From NCBI GenBank assembly GCA_026874595.1, contig CM049321.1, forward strand, positions 60,479-124,478: a stretch of DNA of 64,000 nucleotides, read 5' to 3'. The DNA comes from Sipunculus nudus (lineage: Eukaryota > Annelida > Sipuncula > Golfingiida > Sipunculidae). The notes beneath the pieces are model-generated. The model made no database searches, was not told where the DNA came from, and worked only from the letters and a program-made list of their open reading frames with translations. Positions 11,366 to 25,300 of this stretch are shown here, piece by piece. The translations under genes were made by a program, and so were the position numbers. Within the stretch, counting starts at the first letter, position 1; each line of letters opens with the position of its first letter.

Positions 11366-14075
11366 TAACCTCGAGATCACTGTGATATCATTAAAGAGTC
11401 ACGGATGTGAGTTCATAACTATGAACCAACTGTGAACTCATGGTTAGGTCACTGCAGTGAGTTCATGTCTGTTACACAACATTGAGTTCACAGTGATATC
11501 ACAGAGTGACGTCAAAAATGTGACAGCACGGTGAATTCACAACCATGAACTCACAGTGATATCATGGCATGAGTTCATGTCTGTTTCGTAACAGTGAGTT
11601 CAAAGTGATATCACAGGATGACGTCAAAAATGTGACACCACGCTGAATTCATAACCATGAGCTCACAGTGATCTCATGGCATGAGTTCATATCTGTTTCA
11701 TAACAGTGAGTTCACAGTGATATCACAGGATGACATAAAAATGTGACACCACGGTGATTTCACAACTGTGAGCTCACAGTAATATCATGGCATGAGTTCA
11801 TGTCTGTTACACATTAATGAGTTCATAGTGTTATCACAGGATGATATCAAAAATGTGACACCACGGTGAATTCACAACTATTCGCTCAAAGTGATATCAT
11901 GGCACGAGTTCAGGTCTGTTACACAACAGTGAATTCACAGTGATATCTGAGGATGACGTTAAAAATGTAACACCACAGTGAAATCATAACCATGAGTTCT
12001 CAATGATGGCATTGCTTGAGTTCATTTCTGTTACACAGCATTGAGTTCCCAGTGATATCCCAGAATGAGGTCAAAAATGTGACAGCACGGTGAATTCACA
12101 ACTAGAACTCACAGTGATATCATGGCATGAGTTCATGTCTGTTACATAACAGTGAGTTCACAGTGATATCATAGGATGACGTCAAAAAATGTGACACCAC
12201 GGTGAATTCACAACTGTGAGCTCACAGTAATATCATGGCATGAGTTCATGTCTGTTACACAACAGTGAGTTCACAGTTTTATCACAGGATGACATCAAAA
12301 AAGTGACACCACGGTGAATTCACAACCGTTAGCTCAAAGTGATAGCATAGCAGTGAGCTCATGTATATTATACAACAGTGAGTTCACAATGATATCACAG
12401 GATGACGTAAAAAATGTGACACCACAATGAATCTACAACTGTGAGCTCACAGTAAAACCATGACCTGAGGTCATGTCTGTTTCACAACACTTAGTTCAGA
12501 GTGATATCTCAGGATGACGTCAAAATGTGACCCCATAATTAATTAAGAACTGTGAGGTCACAGTGATAGCATGACATGAGGTCATGTCTGTTATCCAATG
12601 GTTAGTTCAGAGTGATATCTCAGGATGACGTCAAAATATGACACCGCAGTGAATTCACAACCTTGAGCTCAGAGTGATAGCATAGCAGTGAGCTCATGTA
12701 TGTTATATAACAGTGAGTTCACAATGATATCACAGGATGACGTCAAATATGACACCGTGGTGAATTCGTAACCTTGAGCTCACGGTGATAGCATAGCAGT
12801 GAGCTCATGAATGTTATTCAACAGTAAGTTCTCAATAATATCAAAGGATGACTTAAAAAATGTGACACCATAATTAATTCAGAACTGTGAGGTCACAGTG
12901 ATAGCATAACATGAGGTCATGTCTGTTATACAACAGTTAGTTCAGAGTGATATCTCAGGGTGACGTCAAAATGTGACCCCACGGTGAATTCACAACCGTC
13001 AGTTCACAGTGATAGCATAGCAGTGAGCTCAGGTATGTTATACAACAGTAATTCACAATGATATCACAGGATGACGTAAAAATGTGACACCACAATGAAT
13101 CCACAACTGTGAGGTCACAGTGATAGCATGACATGAGGTCATGTCTGTTATACAACAGTAAGTTCACAATGATATCACAGGATGACGTAAAAATGTGACA
13201 CCAAAATGAATTCACATTGTGAGGTCAGAGTGATAGCATGACATGAGGTCATGTCTGTTACACAACAATTAGTTCAGAGTGATATCTCAGGATGACGTCA
13301 AAATGTGACACCACAATTAATTAAGAACTGTGAGGTCACAGTGATAGCATGACATGAGGTCATGTCTGTTATACAACAGTAAGTTCACAATGATATCACA
13401 GGATGACGTAAAAATGTGACACCAAAATGAATTCACATTGTGAGGTCAGAGTGATAGCATGACATGAGGTCATGTCTGTTACACAACAGTTATTTCAGAT
13501 TGGTATCTCAGGATTACGTCAAAATTTGATACTGCATTGCATTCACGGCTATGAGCTAAAAGTGATGGCATTTAGCAGTGAGATCATGCATGTTACACAA
13601 CAGTGAGTTCACGGTTATATAACAGGATGACGTCAAATTGTGACATCGCGGTGAATTCATAACCGTGAGCTCAAAGTGATATCATAGAAGTGGGCTAATG
13701 TATGTTTTACAACAGTGAGTTCAAAATGATATTACAGGATGACGTGAAACCACAATTAATTCAAAAATGTGAGCTCACAGTGATAGCATAGCAATGAGCT
13801 CATGAATGTTTTACAACAGTGAGTTCACAGTGATAGCATGGCATGAGATCATGTATGTTACACAACAGTTAGTTCAGAGTGATATCTCAGGGTGACGTCA
13901 AAATGTGACACCACGGTGAATTCACGGCTGTAGGCTAATAGTGATAGTATATAGTTGTGAGCTCAAGCATGTTACACAACAGTGAGTTCATGGTTTTATC
14001 ATAGGATGAAATGACAACGCAGTGAATTCACACTGTGAGCTCACATTGACAGTATGGAATGAGTTCGTGCATTTT
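11366..14075. repeat. ~112-bp satellite made of GTGANNTCAC palindromes
   Basis: About two dozen units. The GTGAATTCAC-type landmark falls at 11531, 11644, 11754 and 11866, giving periods of 113, 110 and 112. Within a unit, words such as GTGAATTCAC, ATGAACTCAC, GTGATATCAT, ATGAGTTCAT, GTGATATCAC, ATGACGTCAA and GTGACACCAC follow one another every 11-14 bp. The unit is thus itself a higher-order repeat of a ~12.5-bp quasi-palindrome. Units past ~12450 use more GTGAGGTCAC and ATGAGGTCAT. The minus-strand frame at 12955-13215 is an artefact of the repeat. Confidence 0.92.
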
Positions 14076-14165
14076 TATGTCATTTCAGATTTTATTTGAA
14101 GGTATTTTCTCTAGAAGTAGAATAAGAAAATTAGGAAATCGATTTTAAAAGGAAATTATGTACAT

Positions 14166-15243
14166 GTTACACTCCTAACGTGAAATTGGCCACATCATGA
14201 AATGGGCAGTTATTTAACCTATTTCTTTAAATGGGCAACCACTTTGCCAAATGAAATGAGCAAATTCACTAAATGCTGCTTGCCGAGTTCATGAAATGAG
14301 CAAAACTGTTGCCAATTTCATGGAATGAGCACCTTTTAAACCGTCAAATCTCTAATGGATTCTGATAACCCATTCTAGCTGATATTAGATTAGGCATACT
14401 AACACAGGCATATATGTAAAAAAACTGTCAGATGAAACCAAAACATTTGAATAATTCTCTACATTTGTTTTGTATTATAAAGACGTATTATATCATACAA
14501 ATAAGCTTGACCATATAAGCAAATATAATAATATTTAGCTCCAATGACAATGATACATTTAACTTTATTTCAGTATATATGTTCTGATGGTTTTAGTAGT
14601 AATCGTTGGGTTCTCAATCTAATGTTAATCATCGTATGAAACATTTAAATATTTCAGGTTCTTCAGTGGTTGTTTGATGATCAAAGTAAATTGTTGACAT
14701 AGCACAAGTGAAAATATGGTTTCCTTTCAGCGTTTTCAATATTTGATGTAATGAAAATACTTGAATACCAATAGGCAAATCATTTGAAAATAATTGGGCA
14801 AGCAAAGTATACTCCTGACTCAGATGTTACTATTTAGACCAACAGTTAGTAACAACCCTAAAATTCACAAAGATCATAAAACATCTTTGATTTTGCAGTT
14901 GAAACAAACAACCTACAAAGCATGAACTCATTGCTAACTCAGTGTGGTCAGTGAATGAGTACATACGAGTACTTTGAGGGTTTCATTAGTTAAGTGATTA
15001 TCAGGCCATAGAGCTATGAGATAGATGAAACTTACCAATACCAGTAACTCATATTTCATGTTTCTAAAACAATTTAATGTTATTGGTAATAAATAAATAA
15101 TATAAAATATAGCTTAGTAATAATCATGTACATTAATATATTAATATATTAATAATTGAAAATTTCACGAAATGGGCAAAATTACTGCCCATTTCATGCA
15201 TTACCCATTTCATGAAATGTGCAATTTCACATCTGGGCGTAAC
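14166..15243. mobile_element. TIR element without ORF (MITE or foldback type)
   Basis: The left end reads GTTAC, then GTGAAATTG, CACAT and CATGAAATGGGCA. The right end read on the minus strand gives GTTAC, GTGAAATTG, CACAT, CATGAAATGGG in the same order, so the ~40-bp ends are imperfect inverted repeats. Both ends carry extra CATGAAATGGGCA copies (14195-14340 and 15168-15220), giving foldback-like clusters. The ~0.8 kb interior is AT-rich and has no coding region. I could not define a target-site duplication. Confidence 0.6.
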
Positions 15244-15980
15244 ATATATATATATATATAAATTGATATTCGTCAATCTTATTAATGTTCATATGACATC
15301 AAATCGATATCAAGTTTTAGATGTCAAATTGTCGTCAAACTGGCATCAATATTTTTTAGGTATAAGAGTGCATGCATGCTGTTTAGGGGTATCATTTTTA
15401 TTTGGCCTTTAATATTTTCTAATGATACAAGGGCATGAAGTGTGTTTCAAATGATATGCAATACATATAATGTCATAAAATAATTGTAAAGGTCAAATAC
15501 TGGTGTATTGCTGTAATAAAATTGCTCAGTTAAATAAAAGACGTACTATCAACATTTACATGAGGTGATGGCACTATTACCCAGCAATAAAATACATTAA
15601 AAAATTCAGAAGCTTTTTTTCCTGGCAGAAGTTTAAGTAAATTCAGGGAACAAAATTAAAATGGTATAGTGCATTTTATTGTACTTTTATTAATTAAGAC
15701 CCATATGAGATAGGGGAAACCAACCGAGCCGGCTTAGTTCCAACTTTAATAACAAATAATTGGGTATAAACGATTAGGAGTTTCCGCGGGTTGGTTTACG
15801 TATGACTATAAAAGAACTGCATGGGCATAGGGTATTGGATTAACGAATGAGGTTGAGGACAAACTTTGGATAGCTAACATCGGGAAATGCATGATGGAAA
15901 CACGTAAAAAAAGACAGGATATAATTTGTAAAAGGCAAAGACATGGAGACAGACCGAGGTCATGTTTCCATAAATGTCAC

Positions 15981-16022
<42 letters not shown>

Positions 16023-17480
16023 ATATATATATATATTTATATTGACATACACGTTTTTAAAATGTTGAAGCGACAAATATTCTGGCCCCATAGATATATA
16101 TCAATTAAAATGACAAGGCATGTTATAGTAACTTATTAATGAGGTTTATAGGGCAGGTCTTGCTCTATACTATACATTTTAGATAAAAAGTGTTATAATA
16201 AATGCATTTACAAGCAGTCTTTCTTGAAATTCGTAATTTGAGTTTTGATAAAATCTTAAAACAAAAAAAAAAAAAATAAATAAAAAGTGTAAACAGATAA
16301 TATTATTTTTAATTATTATTATCTTTATTATTATTGTTTTATTTCAGACAATCATAAATTACATTATAATCATTTCCGGAGTTAGTTACATAAAAACATA
16401 AAAATATGATACAACGACAAGATAATAAAAATAATAATAAAAAAAAATGCAGATTTAAAAGAAAATGCATGAAATGTTTGTTTTAATATGTGTGATCATC
16501 ACAGTGGTATAACATCCATGCATAATCATGCAATTTATCTGATTGTAAGAAAGTAATAAAATAATAAATTTCTGCAATGTGAAAGTAGAGATATTTGAAA
16601 GAGTATAACAATGGGCCTTAAAAATGGCAGCTAGAGGCAGCATGCAGTTACCGCTATTAACGTCAAAACCATGTCAAATATTTGGTAAAGGTGGGATATG
16701 AATTTGTTCCCTCTTACCAAATTACACCAACGTTATTTGAAAATGCATAAGTATGGCGTTGTTGATTTTTTCTAGTAGGTGTTGACTATGTAGCACATCA
16801 AATACTTTTAAAACATTTCAACAAAATACTTTCGTAATATATTAAAAAGATAAGAATGTTTTACAGGGAAAAATGATGTAACCCTTTCAGAATGATGCCC
16901 TAAACAGTTTTTAATATAAAAATTGGTTTTAATGGGAAAATGTTTGAATCATTAAAGTTACATTCTATATACAATCAGCAAAATTTAATATAAATTTTCA
17001 TATATATGGTAATTCATATATATTGTCTTTAAAGGTAGAAATTAAATTTGCAATTTAGTCAAATAGAATATTTCTATCTGATGCTTTAAATGTTTCAAGG
17101 GTATTATTATGAAATGTTCCTACTTATAGATGAAAATAATTCATCCATATTATACCTTTCTCTATATCGCTGCGCCCCCCCCCCCCCACCCCCGCCTATA
17201 CACACATATTGCGAAAAATTTATATCAGAGCAAACACAGTAAACACTACTGGACAGCATTTTATATTTCATTTATATTACCATAGTCAATGTTGATGTTG
17301 TTAACCCTGCACAACCTTTGGATATGCTTGTAATATTCAATTGCTATACATAAGTGTTCCAAAAAAAGTGTATTCAAGACAAAATGCAGTCTCGAATATA
17401 AGGAATAAAACAATATATACGTAAAGGGGGGGGGGGGTTAGCTACATGCAGTACTGATCAGCAATGATCTAACAACCCTT
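15244..17480. other. AT-rich intergenic DNA with microsatellites
   Basis: Contains a TA run followed by GTGTGTA at 15981-16035, an A run near 16261, ATT-rich repeats at 16300-16440, a C run at 17175-17187 and a G run near 17427. The open frames here encode low-complexity YIYI or have no recognisable domain. No gene is seen. Confidence 0.5.
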
Positions 17481-17488
17481 TGCCCTTG

Positions 17489-17588
<100 letters not shown>

Positions 17589-17697
17589 GACCGTACATTG
17601 TTCTTATTTGTCTGATGAATATTAAACCTGCCATAAATAGATTTTTTATATTTATTAACATTTCAAAATCTGATACATATAAGGAGAGTCAATATTT

Positions 17698-17750
<53 letters not shown>

Positions 17751-17769
17751 TCCTGTATTAATAGATTAA

Positions 17770-18017
17770 GCTGAAAGGTGGACTGTACTGGAAGCTCATT
17801 CTGTGAGCACTGCGGCCCACTCACATTAACTGACAGTGTGTCACTTGTGAAATGATCCGCTTAGGCGCACTCGTGTACCGGTAACCCCCCCCCCCCCCCC
17901 GACCCCTGGGACTGGGGTCGTCTTTATTTTCTGTGTCCTTGTGAAGCCAACATTCTGGCGGGAAACTAAGCATTGCAGCCGATACAGTCAAACCGCCGTG
18001 ACACCTGTTCAGGCATT
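17770..18017 (+). other. CpG-containing island, possible promoter / first exon
   Basis: A GC-richer island in AT-rich DNA, with about ten CpG sites and a C run at 17883-17899. It ends at 18018 with GTGAGTAT, a good splice-donor match. It has no long open frame. It could be a non-coding first exon with its promoter, or an old repeat fragment. Support is base composition and one splice-like site only. Confidence 0.25.
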
Positions 18018-18277
18018 GTGAGTATATCTTTATTCTTCATTCCTTCCTGCTTTAATACCTGCATAGCTATATAATAAAAAAATGGTACAAATGTTTAACA
18101 AGACTAATTGTGCGAGTTGCATAAAAATCTGCCGTTTCCTTGGTAAAGGTAAACGGGGAGGTTTCCTGGCCAGCTAACCAGTCAGGTTCTATAATATTAT
18201 GACCTACTGTATATACAAAAAAGACGGTCTGAAATGTAGTTATAAGGTTAATTTTATAAATCCATATATGTTTATAT

Positions 18278-18332
<55 letters not shown>

Positions 18333-19052
18333 GTTGACATGTGTATGTTTAGTAAATACCGGTATTTGTGTATATATGTATTCAAATGTATGTGTGTGTT
18401 TGTGTGTGAGATTATATATTAAGTTTTCTTTATAGGTACTTGATCGTAATAGGGTGACATATCAGTGTGACTGGCTCCTGAGGAGGTGTCAGGGGGCATT
18501 ACGCAAACTCCACAAGGAAGGAAGCCAAAGCCATAATTGTCTGACTTAGACTGAACCTGCTGCATTCCTTAGATTAACATGCCCTATACAAAGACCATAT
18601 TGCCCCACCCCCCCTCTCTCTCTCTCTCTTCCTAACCTCATTTATAAACTTGAGCAAATACAGTGCTCAGGCTGGCATCCTATGCCCTTATTCACTGAAA
18701 CCTTACTATACCCTGAAAAATAGCATGTTGCCCTCCCCTCTTATTTCGTCTTCATTATATACTTTATAATGACATTAATGATGCACACGACCATAGCATT
18801 ATAATCACATTCATATAGGCCTATTTCTGAATAACATTGAAGTTTAGTAAATAAAAGTGGCAAAATTGAATATTAAAATAAAATGAATAAATAAAATATT
18901 AGGAATAACTTTAAATAATTTTGATGTACTGAACGTACTGAGTGTATAACATTAAGTGTAGTCACTTGTAAACGTCATATTTTAAACGATATGGTCCTTA
19001 TTTAAAATTTAAATTTAAATTTGATTCTTTCCTTATTTTATATTTCAGGTTG

Positions 19053-19102
<50 letters not shown>

Positions 19103-20024
19103 TCCTTTATACAGGCCGCCATTGGGACTGTAAAAAAAGGGAAAAAAGGGAAAAGGGAGAGGCCTTATAATGCAGCAGTGAGCATGCAGGGTTAAGAATC
19201 AAATTGGGCAGGGAAATCTGGCCTTGATATGGGATATTGTTGCTTTTAGTGTGGCTGTACGCGGAATTATATTGTATATATAGATACTTTTATGAATAAA
19301 TTTGTAAAACAATCTTAAGATACCATTTGTGAAAATAAGAGTATAAGCAGTTTTGAGTAATAAAATAAAACAGACCAATGTAAAAAGAAAAATGGGGGGA
19401 AATGAATTGAAAACGGTTTAAATCATTTTATGTAACTTAAGTTAATGATTTAATGGGGTATATATAAATCAATAAAATATAAATGATAAAAAAATTATTA
19501 TTTAACAAATCATGATTTTCACTGAGCATTTTACAAAAATAACAGAAAATACTTAAGGATGTGATTCATTGCTACTCAGCTCTCATTAAAGTGGTCAGCT
19601 AGAGATAAAATATATTTAATATGATATTATAACAAGAGATTTAATTAAAGTGCTTGCTAATGTATATAATATGGCATCCAAATTATTGTTATTATGTAAT
19701 AACCTATAACCAATATTATTTCACAAAAGTTTGAAAGACTGAAGTAAATAAGTAAAAACATTAAAATCCGGGTTGTGTCACTAGTTTAGTTTTGAATAGA
19801 AGTGGTTATGTTGACCTGTTTGAGTTCTGAGCAGAAAACAAGTTAATTGGTTGAGTTCTGTTCAGAAGATGTACACTTTGACATATACTGATCTTTACAT
19901 AAATGTGTCCTTTTGCATGCTTGCCTATAAAAATAACAAGGGACCCATTAGTCACAGCGCTCAGCTGAATTTTCCTATTACTTAATTTATTAGAACCTAC
20001 CATACTGAAAAAAGGAATAGTCTT
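18018..20024. other. AT-rich DNA with TA microsatellites; possible small exon
   Basis: Long TA runs occur at about 18283-18325 and 19056-19098, and a CT run at 18614-18629. At 18431 a pyrimidine tract and TATAG are followed from 18436 by a frame open for 38 codons. It begins VLDRNRVTYQCDWLL and stops at TAG, and could be a terminal exon. Nothing else coding is seen. Confidence 0.3.
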
Positions 20025-21330
20025 TTTTCAGCTCAGCTGACTGTAAGTCAAATGAGCTAGAGTGATCGGTCAGTGTTCGTCGTCCATCCGTCCGTCCGTC
20101 TGTGTGTTAGACTGGCACGTTTTGACACCGTTGGACCTAGAACGGGAGGTCAATAAAAAGTCACATTGGAACCTGAAATTAGGTCACTGTGACCTATATC
20201 CTGCAAGCTATGGGGCTGGTAAATACGCCCCCCCCCAATAATCGAAAATTTGATACAATCCTCAGGTATCTGGATAATTAATACATAAATTGACCTGAAT
20301 CTTGCCTTGAAGATGACAATGACAAGGTTTGTCAGTTCCCGAAAACTGGGGGCTTTTTTTTTCTATTTTTTTACGATTTTTTTTTCTGTTTTTGAGACCG
20401 TTAAATGACAGCAATTATGGCAGTTTCTCGGCTGTGGCTCCATCTAGTGTCCCAAAACCTGGTGTGTTTATTGATTATGTCTGGTTTCTTGAGTTTCTGA
20501 AGACTGGTGGCGCCACCTGTATTTTTTTAATGATTTTTATTTTGAGACTCCCAACGTTATATTGAAACTATCAGATTTGCAAATGTGGTTTCATCTAGTG
20601 TCATGAAACCATTTGTTATTAGGGACCCAATAGAACAAGTGGATGCCCTACAGTAATCACCTTGTCCATCCGTCCGTCTGTCCATCTGTTCGTTTTTTTG
20701 TATGTACGTCAAATTTTTTTCCTGATGATAACTCAAGTTTTGACATATCAATTTCAAACTTGATAATATATGGCCCACCTCTATATCAAGATTTGATTTT
20801 TAGGTCGCAAGGTCCAAGGTCAAACACAGAGGATCCAATTATTTAGAAAGATTATGGGTGCATTTTAACCAAAACATTTCACCCCAAACCTTCCATCTAG
20901 CAAATATAGGTGACGTGCAAATAGAAGATCAACCTGATTGATTTTGGGGTCATGAGATCAAAGGATTGAAATATTTGTTTCAAACATGACTATTATATGG
21001 CCTATCACTAAAGTAAGAACCCTTTTGATTTAGGGGTCATAAGGCCAAAAGCCAAGGTCATAGAATCCACTTCTTTTAATAGATTGGGGATACAAGCAGA
21101 ACTCTGCATCCGAAACCTTCCATCTTCCAAATTTTTCTCACCTGCCAATAGCGGAAGATAATTATGGATTTTTGGATCAAAGGTCAAGGTCACAAAGGAC
21201 AACCGCATATTTATTACCAAATGATAGCTCCAGTTTGGAATGAAAAATGGATATCAAACTTGTTCTGATTTGAAAAATTGGAAATGGCGAAATTATTTCA
21301 ATTATAATATATTCAATGTGTGTTATTATA
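20025..21330 (+). repeat. Dispersed repeat cluster (CAGCTCAGCTGACTG type)
   Basis: 20029-20110 holds CAGCTCAGCTGACTGTAAG, AATGAGCTAGAGTGATCGG and a CCGTCCGTCCGTCTG tract. A second start-like segment with CCATCCGTCCGTCTG lies at 20640-20700. The body carries GGTCAAGGTCA words (21181-21192) and phrases of the form GGGGTCA-AGGCC. Related copies lie at 22556 and 28209. I see no protein; this is a non-autonomous dispersed repeat or several nested copies. Confidence 0.65.
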
Positions 21331-21674
21331 CTTAAACTAATCTCCACGTTCTCCCTTTTTAATAATTTACTTGCATATTAAAGTCGCTTAGATTAGATAC
21401 CAATACAAATATGTTATCATGTGAGGATAACTGTTGCAACATTCCCATATGTTAGATTCTCATAATTTCAGCTGCGTGCCATGACCCACAGGTCCTTTGT
21501 TTTACATTCTTGCAACTCTGGATTTACTATACATATTAGAGAACTTAAATTTTTGGCATTAAATTTAATTTTTTGCAAACAAACTTTCTTTTATGTATAT
21601 GTAAATTGTAGTAAATTTGCATAATCCTATCAAAAGTTGGTTTATTCTGTCTAATATGGCATCATAGTATTTAC

Positions 21675-21715
<41 letters not shown>

Positions 21716-22555
21716 TTATTTATTTATTGAAAGTAAGTCCAGAATCCAAGGTAGTCAATAAATTAGTGTGTAATAGTTTCAACATGCAATTGGTCATTTA
21801 GAGAAGCTTGATACAACTAAGGTGACAACATATATTTTATAACCCTAACTATTTGAATGAAACAGGCACAAGAAGTAATATACTTTTACATGTGACATTT
21901 GGTTAATAATCATATGACAAGAGAAAATTAGAAATTGGTTCTAAGAGTTATATCAGATGTTACCCTTTCTTAAAGAAATAAAATGTACAATTAACTAAAA
22001 CCATTTACAACATGTGGCCAAAAATGAAATATGATAATAAGTTTCCCACAAGTTTCAAATAATTTAATGTGACAATATGATACCTAAAATTAATCCTGCT
22101 TAAGTCTGATGTTGCAAGGATACACCATTTTGGCAGTTTCATTATATACATGTAATTTAATGAGTATTTATTCATTTTTAGTCAATGTCACAAATTAAAA
22201 TTGGTAAATATATATTAAAAGAATAAACTGTTTAATCAACTTTTGAAAACATTCACATTAATGTACACACCAAAAATGGTAGGATTCTTATAACCATAAG
22301 TAATACCATATAACATCATATTAGCATTTATTCAATTTTGGTCCATCAAAATGATTAAGAAACCGGGATTTAATATATTTCACATATTACTAGAATGTTA
22401 AAAATTACCAGTGTTATGGGTTAAATTTCCATTAAAGAAATAAAACTATTGTGATAACATTCACTTCTGTCAAAAAACAAAAAATAGCTGGAATCTTATT
22501 AAAACCATATAACATAAAAAAAATTGTTAAAGATGTTAATTTATTTAGAAATTTT
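21331..22555. other. AT-rich intergenic DNA
   Basis: A fragment resembling the repeat's right end (TTTCAGCTGCGTGCCATGACC then CAGGTCCTTTGTTTT) lies at 21468-21503. A TA/TTTA microsatellite occupies 21679-21728. No gene is seen. Confidence 0.5.
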
Positions 22556-22960
22556 TATTTTTAGCTCTGCTGACTGTAAGTCATCTGCATGAGCTATAGT
22601 CATGGTCCATTGTCCGTCGTCCGTCCGTCTGTCCGTCCGTTCCTCCGTCCCTCCGTAGATCTGGCACGTTTTGAAAAAGGAAGACGTAGGAATCCAAAAT
22701 TCGGCATAATGTAACATGCCCCTAAGATCTCCTACCAAGCCGAAAAATGGGTCTTTGCAACTTCGTTCCTTTGAGAAATTAAGGAAAAACCTCAATTTGT
22801 TATTAAAATCCTATTTTCACACTTCAGGACTGCCTAATATCAAAACCACTCATCTGTTTTTCCTCATCTTTACCATGAATATTCCTCTAGATATAGGTGA
22901 TGTGTACAAGTCTTTGAAGTATAATTTCTTCAAGTTATGGGCCCGAACATAATGGACTTC
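22556..22960 (+). repeat. Dispersed repeat copy with GTCCGTC tract
   Basis: Starts TTTTTAGCTCTGCTGACTGTAAG, followed by GAGCTATAGTCATGG and the GTCCGTCGTCCGTCCGTCTG tract at 22611-22655. It is the same family as 20029. Its right border is not clear. Confidence 0.65.
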
Positions 22961-24480
22961 GTAAAAAATCAGGAAAAATATTTACTCACTTGACTTGAAA
23001 AATTTTGAGGCTAGAGTCCTATGTAACTATGTTTAATTAAGATTCAATTGTTTTTTCAAAATCAGAATTTGTAAATTTTTTAAGTTATAAGAATAAAAAT
23101 AAAATCAGTAACTTAAATTTTGTCCAATTTTGACCATGGCACTTATTGTTCCTGTAAGTACTATTGATTTAATTTTCACAGCATGTAAACATAAGTAATT
23201 AATTTGTTTAAAACTGAAATTTGAAAATAAAAGCTTGAAAATTAGACTAGTTATGATTTTTTTCTTTAGGCTGTATTGTAGTCATTTGCTTCGATTACAG
23301 ATTAAAGATGCAGGGTCCCACTCCAGGTCACTGGAAGTCAGCTATGCCAGAGTTTCTGATTTGTTACAGTCACTGGGGGAGATCCCCAGCTGTGACAGTA
23401 TACAGTTATTCTCATTTCACCCCCCCCCCTTCCCCCGCTTCAAACCCAACCCACCGAGTGTTATGCAGTAATTGTTATTGTTTTCACTGTATATCCTTAA
23501 ATGTAATGCTGTTTCCACTCCAATATACAAAAACTTTCCTTGAAAAAAATAATTCAAGGTGTAATCCAGAAGATGCCATGTTGTGTTAATATAGCATTTT
23601 TTAAAGAAATCAGTTTTCTTTTAAATGATTATGACAAATATAATTAAACCCATCAGTATGCCTAAATTTATAAAATATGAAGCACATTATGGATAAATAA
23701 AGGCACAATTTAAAATTGTGAAATTTAATCAATTATTATTTTCATATATTAATTGTTTTGCAGATTAAAATATATATTTTTGTGGTAAAAAATAAATAAA
23801 CACTTGTATGCGTGATGTGGTGTTATCTAACAAGACTGATATTTATGATGATGCAATTGAGAATTATGAAACAACTTTTATATTCAGACATAAATGTTAT
23901 AAAATTGAAAGTTTGGAGATCAACCTTTATTTGCCCTGTATGTTTGTTGTTAATTAGTTTCAACTGTATACATTTCATAAAATAAAAAAAAATTAATATA
24001 TATTTAACAATATATATTATACAAAAAAAATTGATTCAATTGAACAAATGTGTAAACTACTGAAATGTAAACAGTTAATCAAAAAGCCAACTAATGATCA
24101 TTGTAATAGTACAAATCATTTGTTCACAAACTGCTCACATGCTTCAGTTTCAACATTAGGAAACACATGGTCAGGTCACAAAATATTATTTGCAACAATT
24201 TCTTGCTAATCAATATACACCAATCATATAAACCAACCATGGCCTATATTACCTATTCCTCTTACACTTTATCTCCGTTTGAAGGCCAACTTCAGCTGAG
24301 CCCAGTGACCCATTGGTCCCTTGTTCAATACATGTATTAGATCATTGAAATACATGGATCAGAACAACCAGTAAACTATACAATAAAGAATTTGAGATGG
24401 GCATGTTAAATACTTATTAACTGAAATAAAAACATCAATTGTTTGAATTCATATCAACCTTTACAATAAAAACAAAGGAT
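22961..24480. other. AT-rich intergenic DNA
   Basis: 23290-23460 is somewhat GC-richer and follows a splice-acceptor-like TTCGATTACAG at 23294-23304, but the overlapping short frames show no domain. A right-end repeat fragment (AACTTCAGCTGAGCCCAGTGACC, then GGTCCCTTGTT) lies at 24289-24326. No gene is called. Confidence 0.45.
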
Positions 24481-25300
24481 TATATAATATAATGTGACCA
24501 CTGAAACCTGAAAGATTCAACGAACACTACTTCCTATCTTGTGTATTGCAAGGCCATGCCAGCACCAGCCACGACAGGTTATGTAATACACTCTTTGAAA
24601 TAAGGGTGACACGGGCATCCCTGGGGAACTCTGTAGTTTCAGGTGGAGACTAGGTGGTTCTGTATGCGCTAAAATGGTACTATGCAAGCGACAGTGTTCT
24701 CTTCAATAAAGCAGGTTCCACAGCCACGTGGAGGGTTCCGTGGAGTCATATGACCTTTTGCGCACGATACACGATACTCGTGTTTTCTTTGCTGCAAGAA
24801 GCTGAATGTGGAAAGGGCACAGCACTGAAGAATATTTGAAAATCAGATAAGTATAAGATTATTTAACAGAAACTATTTGATCTTGATTTGTAAAATTGTT
24901 GGAAGCAGACCCGACTGTGATATTTAATTATCAGCAGGTTTATCTGATGGAACGGCTTTAATTGTCTATCGGTTGTACTGGTCAGCCCTGGCCATCGGTG
25001 ACCTTAATAGACCCGAAATGACAAGATGGCAGGTTTCCTGCTGGAGGGATAAATATACGGCCCACTAGTAGAGTGAAGATTCAGGAGGTTGGACTTGTTT
25101 ATTGCTAGCCTGTACATATGACTATGACATTGCTGTGTATAAAGTTTGTTTCAATGAAGACCGAGCTTGGCCTGCTGTACAGCGAATACCTTTAGAATAC
25201 CCTCCCATGCAGACAACATTCACTTTTGACTTTTCCACCATGACTGACCAGTTGGCTTTCTTACAGCAGAACATGATGTGACCAAATTTCATTATGTGCA
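24481..25300. other. GC-richer stretch without supported gene
   Basis: The stretch stands out from the AT-rich surroundings at 24540-24830 and 24900-25230, but no frame has a recognisable domain or coherent splice sites. It could be non-coding transcript, enhancer or old repeat. Confidence 0.35.

Noticed and set aside
11366-14075. CRISPR-like regularity of the repeat array
   Set aside because: There are no unique spacers; the whole 112-bp unit repeats and diverges, as in satellites. The genome is eukaryotic with a telomere.
23235-23589. Two overlapping + strand frames as a gene
   Set aside because: They are mutually out of frame, with no domain, and pass through a C run. The local GC rise is noted instead.
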